64,000 bases of DNA. Source: Xestospongia bergquistia. Taxonomy: Eukaryota; Porifera; Demospongiae; Haplosclerida; Petrosiidae. This document shows, piece after piece, positions 42,635 through 55,843 of this stretch. The DNA is taken from positions 6,970,001 to 7,034,000 of the forward strand of contig OZ014420.1 of the NCBI GenBank assembly GCA_963965975.1. Reading direction: 5' to 3'. The notes beneath the pieces are model-generated. The model ran no database searches. It saw only the letters and a program-made list of their open reading frames with translations, and had not been told where the DNA came from. How positions within the stretch are numbered: position 1 is the first letter of the stretch; every line of letters starts with the position of its first letter. The position numbers and the translations under genes are program-made.

Positions 42635-44411
42635 TTAGTCATCATCATCACCAAAAAGACCTTTAAAAAAGATAATAATTATAAAAAACTTATATATCAA
42701 GCTATGTTTGTAAAGGGTTAATTTTTATGTAGCCCACAAATTATAAAAATGTATTATAGAAAATTTAAAAATAGATTTTAATAAAGTGGACACCTCTATA
42801 AATTTAATTATGGTATTGTTTTCATATTTAAATTATAAAATCTATTGTTAAATTTTTTCTTACCCATTCCCATATCTTCGTCACTATCACTGTCACTATC
42901 GGCAGCAGCTGCCTCCTCTTTCACTTCCTCTTTTGTTTCCTCTTCTTGCGGAACTGCAGCTGCTAAAGTTGCAGCAAATGCCGTGGGATCAGCTATAATT
43001 GCTTTAGCCTATTCAAATGATATACATATTACTATATACATAATACAATACTTACCTGTTCAGCTTCTTTAAATGTTATATCTGTTGCTATGGCAACAGC
43101 TAACAAGTTCTATATCACAGATTAAAAGTAATTATAGGGGTACTCTCTATTACCTTGAATCCATTAACAATTGAATGAGGTACAGACGCAACAGTGGGAT
43201 ATCCAATTTGAAGGGAAAGTGCTGCCACTTGAGTCACCCCCTATAATTATCATCCAATTAAAATGTCTTCATACATAATATATTAACTATGATTGCCTCA
43301 TTGTAGGTAAAGGATATGGCATCACGTCATGTGACAGTCACATGACATCAGTTAATACATGCCAATATATAATCATTGGCAGAAACTACAATGCACAAAG
43401 TTAGATACCTCAGCAAAACGTTTTAAGAGGTCCTCGTCACTAATGTCCAATATCTTTGGTGAAAACACTGATCCAGAATCATAAACTATTAAACACAATG
43501 AAATAAAAAGAGAATAATTGAATTGATTACCTTGAGACACAATCAAACCATATGAGAAAGGAAATATTTTCAACATTTGAAGTAAAGCAGCTTCTGAGGC
43601 TCCAACTTTATCTCCTTTCGTGATCAAATGTACTCTATTCTAAACAAGTCACGTTCTATTTATCAATACACTACATACTAATAATATACCAGTATTTCAA
43701 TAGTACCACGAGAAATCTTAGTAGCAATTTGAAGAGCCTGAAAGAATGATGTTTTCTCTGGACCTAATCCAGTATTACCAGGATCTACAAAGACATCAAT
43801 GGGTGCAAGTGCTCCAGCTTTAGCAGGTGCCTTGACCTAAATGATAATATTAGTGGTTAATTAATTAATATTAGTTAACTATTAATAGATAATGCATCAG
43901 AAGGAAGGCAGCAATGGATATTTTCAACACTAATCATCTGTTGAGACTAGCTCCATTTTTTCATCATGTGCATTATGGTAACCATGACAACCATACCTTG
44001 TTGGATTCAATGATGTCTCTGACCTCTTTGAGATCATCATGTGTGAAAACAAAACCAACATTTCCTTTAATGTGAGTTATGAGCCTCTCCAGATTAGGGT
44101 TTGTATCAACTGAGCCTCGAATGATCTTTCTATAATGTCATCTTGGTTACCATAGAAACCATTAAGCCATGCCTACCTAATAGTGGTGTTTTTTCCCATC
44201 AGTAAGGTGGCTCTGTCTCGAAGTGAGATACGAATTTGTTGCATTTGTTTAGAGCCAACATTATCAGCACCAACAATAAATACTTTAGAATATTCACTAA
44301 AAAGTTCCTACATTTAAGAGATACATTAAACATGTACAATACATGATGATATCATACCATGAGACGTTGAGCATAATTTGCCTTCCAAGTAGCTTTATCT
44401 TCCTTGCCCAT
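42635..44411 (-). CDS. RPLP0: 60S acidic ribosomal protein P0
   Basis: The uL10 stalk base protein of the large ribosomal subunit, which carries the P1/P2 dimers and recruits GTPase factors. The start [18 protein letters not shown] matches the human M-x-x-E-D-x-A-T-W-K pattern. It is followed by [32 protein letters not shown] and the P0 domain [17 protein letters not shown]. The Ala-rich hinge and acidic tail end [15 protein letters not shown], close to the canonical MGFGLFD tail. The stop is at 42635-42637. An intron near the start lies in the 5' leader, because the frame upstream of the ATG reaches an acceptor near 44461. One internal intron hosts a C/D-box snoRNA. Confidence 0.96.
43889..43976 (-). 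ncRNA. SNORD83: C/D-box snoRNA in RPLP0 intron, SNORD83-like, guide for 18S rRNA
   Basis: On the RPLP0 strand this intron holds the C box ATGATGA (43961-43967) and D box CTGA (43897-43900). They are closed by a perfect 8-bp terminal stem, ATAATGCA / TGCATTAT (43969-43976 with 43889-43896). Directly upstream of the D box is TTGCTGCCTTCCTT. Its 13 D-proximal bases complement the highly conserved 18S segment AAGGAAGGCAGCA. Counting five nucleotides from the D box puts the methylation on the A of AAGG-A-AGGC, which is A468 in human numbering. From memory this is the known SNORD83 target, and human SNORD83A/B are also hosted by a ribosomal protein gene. A C'-like box GATGATTA lies inside. Expression is inferred. 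Confidence 0.85.
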
Positions 44412-44579
44412 CTTAAAGTATGTGGGATCAGGGATAGCCTCAAAGGGTTTAAAGAATCTAACAAAGATATGATAATAAATAAATATTAATAATGTCTTTA
44501 CGCCTAACCTTAACTACTTAGTTGCACAATAAGTCTGAAAGAACACGTGGTACTGAGCATGCGCAGTATTGTGTGGAAA
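44412..44579. promoter_or_regulatory. Divergent RPLP0 / ESD promoter
   Basis: Contains CTGAGCATGCGCAGTA at 44553-44568, a NRF1-like palindromic core. The identical 16-mer occurs upstream of EEF1A at 52770-52785. An E-box CACGTG lies at 44544-44549. The RPLP0 5' leader exon probably starts near 44535 on the reverse strand (pyrimidine-rich TTCTTTC). Confidence 0.6.
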
Positions 44580-45434
44580 ATGGCTCTTACCTCCATTAGC
44601 AGTGCAAAATGTTTTGGAGGATATCAAAAGGTGTTTCAGCACCAAAGTGATGTCCTCAAGTGTCAAATGAAATTTGGCATTTTTCTCCCTCCTCAGTCTG
44701 AGACAAGCAAAGTTCCTGTCATTTATTTTCTCTCTGGACTCACGTGCACTGAAGTCAACTTCATCACTAAAGCTGGTTCACAGCGTTATGCTGCAGAACA
44801 CGGAGTAGCTGTTGTATGTCCTGACACTAGCCCTCGTGGATGCAATATAGAAGGAGAGGATGATAGTTATGATTTTGGAAGTGGAGCTGGATTTTACATT
44901 GATGCAACTGAGGAGAAATGGAGTACACATTACAATATGTTTTCTTATGTTACTAAAGAGCTACCGGCAATAATTGAATCAAACTTTAATGTGGAACCAA
45001 CACGCAAATCTATTTTCGGTCACAGCATGGGAGGGCATGGAGCATTGATATGTTTCTTGAAAAATCCAGGAATGTATCTTTCAGTCTCAGCCTTTGCTCC
45101 TATTTGTAATCCAATTAATTGTCCGTGGGGTATCAAGGCATTCAGTGGTTATTTAGGTCCTGATAAGGAGTCCTGGAAACAATGGGATGCAACTGAACTG
45201 GTCAAATCCTACAAATCTCCTCTTGTATCTTATATTCTTATTGACCAAGGTACTGATGATGAGTTCCTTTCCAAGAAACAGTTGCTGCCTGAAGCTTTTG
45301 TGGAGTCTTGTCGCGACAATAATATTCCATTAGTACTCCGTAAACAAGATGGCTACGATCATGGTTATTACTTTATAGCTACGTACATGGAAGATCATAT
45401 CAAACATCATGCTGACATACTCAATAAAAAATAG
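44580..45434 (+). CDS. ESD: S-formylglutathione hydrolase (esterase D)
   Basis: Hydrolyses S-formylglutathione in glutathione-dependent formaldehyde detoxification; cytosolic. The start at 44580 gives [19 protein letters not shown], aligned with human MALKQISSNKCFGGLQKVF. Key segments are [18 protein letters not shown], the nucleophile elbow GHSMGGHGA (catalytic Ser), the Asp region [10 protein letters not shown], and the His in [12 protein letters not shown]. It is 284 residues, the normal family length. An in-frame ATG at 44559 lies inside the NRF1-like promoter motif and is unlikely to be the start. The gene has no introns, unlike the vertebrate gene. Confidence 0.96.
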   Translation: MALTSISSAKCFGGYQKVFQHQSDVLKCQMKFGIFLPPQSETSKVPVIYFLSGLTCTEVNFITKAGSQRYAAEHGVAVVCPDTSPRGCNIEGEDDSYDFGSGAGFYIDATEEKWSTHYNMFSYVTKELPAIIESNFNVEPTRKSIFGHSMGGHGALICFLKNPGMYLSVSAFAPICNPINCPWGIKAFSGYLGPDKESWKQWDATELVKSYKSPLVSYILIDQGTDDEFLSKKQLLPEAFVESCRDNNIPLVLRKQDGYDHGYYFIATYMEDHIKHHADILNKK

Positions 45435-45518
45435 TTTTCTAATAACAACTGAATGAATACTTTGTCATGTTAAAAATAAGTGATTTCATGATTTGTGTAG
45501 TGATTTAGTGAATTTGTA

Positions 45519-46329
45519 TTAACGCTGTGTTACCCATAATGATGCTGTATCGTATTGATGTTGGAAAGAGTTGCAAAAACTTTTAGAATTTGGAGAATGA
45601 CAAACAAAATCTAGTATCTCCAATTTCCTTGGCTCGTCCTCATCAGGACCTGTAATGTCCAACGTAACATGATATAAAGTTATAGTAACTTACCAAAAAT
45701 AAAATCAGCTGGATCAAAATAAGATGGATTAGCTGAACGTGGTAAAAGCCACTTTAACATAGCATATTTATCAGCATATTGATCCACTAAGAAACCACGA
45801 ATAATAGCATAATAGATCCCTCCAGAATAATCCAATAACGAAACAACATCACCAACTTCATAGACAATACCCTATTAGCATATTATATACATGTATACCA
45901 GTAATAAAGTAACCTTATATAAAACAGAGTCACTGGTCAGTATATTAGGTTCTGACTGTGGTGCTTTAATAGGCTAACGGTAGAGAATCATAAAGTCTGC
46001 ATATGTATACTACATTGTCTACTCACTTTTCCTTTCATTAAGCTCCGCCTTCCTTTGAAATGGTTGTTTCCACTGTATGGTTGAGCATTAACACTTCCAG
46101 CTCTATTCTTATCTCCACGAGTTGTCTTCTTACCTCCTCGTCTCTTTCGTGTTGTAATGGGAGGTGGAGTTGATACTGGCTCACTGCTTGCCTTCTCCTG
46201 TGTCTCACGTTTTTTTGACACTGTATGACAATCTAAGCAGAGAATATGACCTTCATCACTTCGCCGCCATATTGGACTTGAGGTAGCTTTGCATTCAGAG
46301 CACAAAGGTTCTCCATTGGCAGTAGCCAT
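45519..46329 (-). CDS. GATAD1: GATA zinc finger domain-containing protein 1
   Basis: A chromatin-associated protein that reads H3K4me3-linked complexes in vertebrates. The single GATA-type finger near the start is C-SEC ... C-LDC (PLCSECKATSSPIWRRSDEG, then ILCLDCH). A basic low-complexity stretch (RKRRGGKKTTRG) follows. The conserved C-terminal half then reads PIKAPQSEPNILTSDSVLYKG, YEVGDVVSLLDYSGG, YYAIIRGFLVDQYADK, LKWLLPRSANP, DPADFIFGPDEDEPRKLEILDFVCH. All of this follows human GATAD1. The stop is at 45519-45521. It is convergent with ESD, with 84 bp between stops, and lies 60 bp downstream of the ACOT7-like gene on the same strand. Confidence 0.93.
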
Positions 46330-46388
46330 TATTAATTTCTATTTTCTAAAAAAACATTATTAAGATAATTCGATAGATATACGGTATA

Positions 46389-47711
46389 TCAGTCTTTTGT
46401 GGTCCTCATTCTTTCTTTCTTTCGAGCTTCATATATCCTCTTCATTTCCTCAAACTTATTTTCCTCCTCTTGATTGGACAATTTTAATTTTGGTACATCT
46501 CTAGCCTTCCCGTTTTCATCTATAGACACAAATGTAAAGAGGGCGTGGTTAGTCACTCGACGCGGACTCTCAGAACGTAAACCTTCAGCTTCAACATGAA
46601 CTTCTATTGTCATAGATTTTGCGCTTGTAAATATTATTTCAGCTGTGACAAAAACGAGATCACCATTGAAAATTGGGCTAATAAAATTAATGGCCTCTAA
46701 AGAGATGGTGACAGCTGGTGTTCTGCAGTGACGTATCGAACATATGCCAGCTGCTGAGTCCATCATCTTCATAAGAGCTCCACCCAACATGTGACCACTA
46801 GTAGCACAATCAGATGGTAATACAACATTAGTCAGAGTGGTCTGGGATGCAGGAACACTATGAAGATCATGCATATCGGATTGTGAGTGTTCAAAGTGTC
46901 GTAGTTTATCATTAAGCATTTTTGTTTTTCTTGCTTCTTTCTGCATCTCATATCGTCGTCTACCAGCTTCAAATTCTTCCTTGGATAAAGTACTTAACTG
47001 TGGGACTGGCATTGGCTTTAATGGTTTCTCATAGAGTCCAATATCACTCGTCACAGCTACATACCAAAGTCTGGCTGAGTTTGTATGTCTGCGAACACCA
47101 GTGAGAGTATTTTCAGCCCATACATCCACAGTCACTTCAATAGAATGAGGTGAAGTGTATGTGACAGCCGCTTGTACTTGGCCTATCTCACCAACATACA
47201 TAGGCTTATGAAAATCCATGTGTTCTACTCGAGCGAGTATAGTTGTCAAAGGGACTCTAGACTTGTTGTTAGAGTTACAGTGCCTTGTGGCTACAATGTA
47301 ACCAGCTTGTTCTATAAGTTTTAAGATGGTACCTCCATGAACATTGCCCATAGAGTTAGTATCATCAGGTAACATCATGCGGCTGGTTTCAATGGGCGTG
47401 GACGATGGTAGAATGGGTTGAGAATAGCGGTCATGTCCTATACCTGCATATAGAATATATATATATAACATTACATAATACTGTGAAATAAACGAGCCTT
47501 TTGTAATGTTAGGTAATACTGTAATCAATGATGTCCCAGCACAGAGAGGTCGCCATTGAAAATAAATTCTTCTTCTCCAGTGACTTTGATTACTAAATCT
47601 ATGGAAAGACCTATAGAACAGCAATGAGTTAATTCGACTCGAGGCAGCAATGTATCTAAAACAAGGATCACTAATGAAAGGGACTATTCGCCTAAGTCCA
47701 GCCATTCCCAT
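46389..47711 (-). CDS. ACOT7: ACOT7-type acyl-CoA thioesterase, double hotdog
   Basis: Hydrolyses long-chain acyl-CoA to free fatty acid and CoA. Two hotdog domains occur in tandem. The first has SRMMLPDDTNSMGNVHGGTILK, IATRHCN and LARVEHMDF. The second has VLPSDCATSGHMLGGALMKMMD, SIRHCRTPAVTISLEAINF and the closing FTFVSIDENGKARDVP. The order and motifs follow cytosolic ACOT7/BACH rather than ACOT9. The first 100 or so residues are unlike ACOT7 and Arg/Ser-rich (MGMAGLRRIVPFISDP...), possibly a mitochondrial presequence. The stretch at 47445-47500 (QYYVMLYIYILYAG) may be a short intron read through, although I found no in-frame splice pair. Otherwise the frame is continuous. Confidence 0.88.
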   Translation of the reverse strand: MGMAGLRRIVPFISDPCFRYIAASSRINSLLFYRSFHRFSNQSHWRRRIYFQWRPLCAGTSLITVLPNITKGSFISQYYVMLYIYILYAGIGHDRYSQPILPSSTPIETSRMMLPDDTNSMGNVHGGTILKLIEQAGYIVATRHCNSNNKSRVPLTTILARVEHMDFHKPMYVGEIGQVQAAVTYTSPHSIEVTVDVWAENTLTGVRRHTNSARLWYVAVTSDIGLYEKPLKPMPVPQLSTLSKEEFEAGRRRYEMQKEARKTKMLNDKLRHFEHSQSDMHDLHSVPASQTTLTNVVLPSDCATSGHMLGGALMKMMDSAAGICSIRHCRTPAVTISLEAINFISPIFNGDLVFVTAEIIFTSAKSMTIEVHVEAEGLRSESPRRVTNHALFTFVSIDENGKARDVPKLKLSNQEEENKFEEMKRIYEARKKERMRTTKD

Positions 47712-47751
47712 GCAGAAATAACTAAAGCCACACCCCTTAATTAAATTTAAT
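47712..47751. promoter_or_regulatory. 40-bp divergent ACOT7-like / POLR3K spacer
   Basis: Contains GCCACACCCCTTAATTAAAT, a member of the recurrent CCACACCC + TAATTA motif. No TATA box. Confidence 0.5.
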
Positions 47752-48181
47752 ATGTATCTCTTTTGTCCTATCTGTGGTAATCTGTTAGTAGTTGAAGAAG
47801 GCCCTAAATGTTACAGGTTTGCTTGCAATACATGTCCATACGTACAAGACATTACTGGAAAGGTCAGCTAATAAAATTGTTGATGTAACAGTTTGAAATA
47901 CTCCTTAATTATTATAAAGGTATCGTCCTATCACTATCCTCGTCTCAAGGAAGTTGATGATGTCTTAGGTGGTTCAGCAGCATGGGAAAATGTTGACAAT
48001 ACTGATGGTATGGTTCTATGTGCTTGTAATTTATTTATGCCCATTTTTTACAGAACCTTGTCCTAAATGTGCTCATCCGAAAGCATTTTTTATGCAGATT
48101 CAAACCCGTTCAGCAGATGAACCAATGACTACATTTTATAAATGTTGTAATCAAAGTTGTGGACATAGGTGGAAAGAGTAA
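47752..48181 (+). CDS. POLR3K: RNA polymerase III subunit RPC10
   Basis: The small zinc-ribbon subunit used by Pol III for RNA cleavage, termination and reinitiation. Three exons encode about 107 residues. The N-terminal ribbon is FCPICGN ... ACNTC. The middle [17 protein letters not shown] is nearly identical to human. The C-terminal TFIIS-like ribbon is [11 protein letters not shown] ... [16 protein letters not shown] ... CGHRW, with the catalytic Asp-Glu pair in RSADEPMT. The stop TAA ends at 48181, only 4 bp before the stop of the converging gene. Confidence 0.97.
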
Positions 48182-48185
48182 CTCA

Positions 48186-50491
48186 TTAATCATGTTGCCA
48201 TGGTAACCTTCTTAGTTCTAACCAGTGCTTGCAAAGCTTTGGTGAAGATTGTAATATATTTTCCAACACAAACTGGAAGAAAATTATTATAAGAAAATTA
48301 AGAATTATTCAAAAAAATACTCACTTTAATGGCTCCAATAACTGGCTCTGTACATAAATGATGAGCTGGTATTGACATTACAACTAAACAAAGTTTTTCC
48401 TAATTAAACAAAATCTCGAGTAATACAATATATTTCTTGATGTTGACAATTAGAATTTATGGTATATCATGTGACTTACAAGTACATGAGATACTGCAGT
48501 ACTGGTATCAACCACAGTAAATTGTTTGAGTTTCTTTAACAAATTATGTCCATCTTTTAACAACTTGTCATTCAATGCAGACCGAACCTCTTGTTCCAAC
48601 ACCACAAACCTGTTATTAAAACCAGTTAGACCACCACTATTCCACTTTACAATGCATACCATTTAGGGAGACTGTCCTTTTCTCGTTTCCTTCCTACATA
48701 GATACAATTAGCCTTCTCTCTCATGTCAGTCAATTCTTTATCAGTGTTAGCTCCATACTTTAACTCTTGTAACTTTGTCAATAAATATTCTGATGATATC
48801 CTAATAGACAGAATGTCATAGATAGCTAGTATAACATCAAGTTGACTTTTCTCTCTCTTCAAGTTTTGCCTTGGTTTTCCGACTCAATTCATCCTTTGAT
48901 TGTTGAAATGCTTCATAACAAGTTTGCATTTTTTGATGCAAGTCTTCCTTCCTGTTTTCTATCTAAATCATCTCTTACTAAAAGTATAACTCTACCTTTT
49001 GTCTTCAATATACACAATTTGTATCTGCCATGGAGGTATCGACCTAACCACACACACAAAAATAGACATTTAGTGATTCTTATATTGTACCTGGGAAATT
49101 CCTTCTCTATGACATCAGACCAACGTTTGGCATGCTCTGTTCCATTTGACTCAAGTGATTTCATTGGCTGCTTTGACTCAGCCATTGTAGTACCACTAGA
49201 TCGAGAACATGTGGATTGTGCATGATTCACATCTTTCACTAAAGAGTTATAAGGTCTTTGACTCAAGTGATTCAACAAAACTAATGACAATGGCTCCTAT
49301 GAAATGTATTAGTTCAGTACAGACTTAGTATATAAAGTTCTACCGTTCTTTTTAATTCTTTAGATTTGATGTTGTGAATACAACAGAGAATAGAATAGAT
49401 AGTCTGAAGTTTCATAAGATACTGTAGTTGTAATCCATTTATTGAGCTCCTATAACACTACCCATTATAAGGAAGGACACAGTTTATTAACATACTTCCT
49501 TGAAGATGATCTCCTACTTTTAAAATGTGAAGCAGCTAATGCAACAATGAGATTAGGAAATGCCGTTTTTATATGTGTTCTCATTTCATCAGGATTGACT
49601 GGCTCAAGGTTGTCCTGTAGTTCTGTGGTAGCTCCTTCATTCTTTGCAGTACTAGTGCTATCTGGTTGGTGAGAAACAAGACAACATTTACTTGACGTCT
49701 TGTGAACCATGCTACTAAGATAAATTGATGGGTTATAGACTTCAATTGTACTCCCATATTTATAGAATTTTTTTGGCAACCTTGCCTTCTCAGCATATTG
49801 CTAGAGTTAATTAATATAACTAAATGTGCTTATCTTTCTTAATCATTTTACTTTTCTCAATTTTTCTCTTTCCACAGTATCATTGTAACATGATCCTGCA
49901 GACACTTCATTCTGACGTCTCTCTGAAGACCCAAGTGAAAGATGAATAGAGGACAGACCACCTTGTAAAGATGACCATGTAGACCTCTTGGTTCCTGACA
50001 AAGTTGAAAGTTGAATCTAAACAAATTGTTTATACAAATATATACATACGAAACTACACTACTCACTGCTGCATTAGACCTGGTGTGTGTTGCCAGCACC
50101 CTTTTTTCCTGTTCAGGTAAATTCTTGGACTGTGTGAATATTGTGAGCTCTCTTTCTTTTTTTTTATATGAGTTACCTGATAAATGGGATGATGACGAGG
50201 AGGTGGTTGAATATCAAAATGAAATGATATCCACTCAAAGACATCAGTTTCAGGTAAGGTACCAAATGTTCTGTAAGGTTGATGTTTAGGAGCAAAGAAA
50301 CCAGAGTTGGTTGTACGACCTATTCTTTGGGACTGGTAACCTTCTGTAAGAGGTAGTTCTGAGAGATAAGATGATCGTGTTCTCGTTATAACTGGAGTAC
50401 GAGACGCATTTCTCAATTTTGACGAAGCTAACAGTTCAGGTCGAGCTTCAATCTGAGACTTTATGTAGCGAAAATCATTGCAAAATGACAT
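48186..50491 (-). CDS. Unrecognised multi-exon protein
   Basis: Not recognised. The likely start is the ATG at 50489-50491 (MSFCNDFRYIKSQIEARPEL); an in-frame start ten codons upstream is possible. Exons can be followed through SELPLTEGYQSQRIGRTT, PKKFYKYGSTIEVYNPSIYL, TAFPNLIVALAASHFKSRRS, CSRSSGTTMAESKQPMKSLE, RWSDVIEKEFPRYNIRI and a charged, probably coiled-coil part (LTKLQELKYGANTDKELTDM). Then come LLKKLKQFTVVDTSTAVSHV and a last exon ending LELRRLPWQHD, with the stop at 48186-48188. It appears soluble, with no signal peptide or membrane segment. Length is roughly 480-560 residues. Clean short GT..AG introns show it is a real gene; internal exon edges are approximate. Confidence 0.7.
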
Positions 50492-50521
50492 CTCGCTCGC
50501 ATTTACGCGTCCAGCAACCAA

Positions 50522-50695
50522 AACGCATTATTTGTTAATTATTATTATTATTATTATTATAGGCAGGGCGTAAAGACAAGATTGATTATCGACAAAAAAA
50601 CAGTGTACGTTTTAAATAGCAGTTCACATTTACCGTTATTATACAAAATTAATTCCCTAAAAGATAGATGGTTCCTATGGTAACAGCACCCTGCG
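50522..50695. other. Spacer between EEF1A 3' end and the unrecognised gene
   Basis: An (ATT)n run at about 50536-50560, then the EEF1A 3' UTR with an X-box-like 14-mer at 50671-50684. Confidence 0.6.
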
Positions 50696-52800
<2,105 letters not shown>

Positions 52801-53268
52801 AGGTGTTGTGCAATTCACTATTGCACAATAGTCCTAACTCCCACTCATGTTATTATTAAAAATTGCGGTTATGTGTAACCAAATAATTCCTTATTAAGAG
52901 TGAACACTATTGCTTCTAAAAATAGAAAATTAAATGATTTCACTCCAAGTCCTATTGAGCAGTCTAAGATCAGTATCAACATAATACTATAACATGATAA
53001 TACATAAATATACAACTACTAATAGTACTATATAGAATAAATGATGAAAAGTAGTTAATGTAGTATCATTAAGAGTCTGCATATATCAATTTCATACAAC
53101 TATTGTACAAATAAATTCTATACCAGGAGCTGCCAAGAAGCAGATATGAATTTTAAATAAACTTAACTAGCTCCACCCATGCGTTTCTATGGTTACAATA
53201 TCCATAAACACAGCAATAAAGAAGCCATGATAATAATAGCATTCACTTTCTACTAGAGGAGAGCTGTT
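52801..53268. other. EEF1A-DCDC2 intergenic region
   Basis: No gene seen. An X-box-like 14-mer, GTTTCTATGGTTAC, lies at 53183-53196, about 73 bp before the doublecortin gene start. Confidence 0.55.
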
Positions 53269-55727
<2,459 letters not shown>

Positions 55728-55843
55728 TTAACTATTAAAAATTATTATTAGTTATTAAAATGACATCATACATGATCTAATGTAGTAGTATACATGTGCT
55801 CGTATCATGTGATGTTCCTGTAATTAAGTTAGTCACATGAAGT

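Noticed and set aside
44412-44460. In-frame upstream extension of RPLP0 (FFKPFEAIPDPTYFK before the start)
   Set aside because: The family starts at MxxEDxATWK. The upstream frame ends at a probable acceptor and is best read as 5' leader.
44547-44579. N-terminal extension of ESD
   Set aside because: It starts with GTG. The in-frame ATG at 44559 lies inside the NRF1-like motif. The family head MALxxISSxKCFGG starts at 44580.
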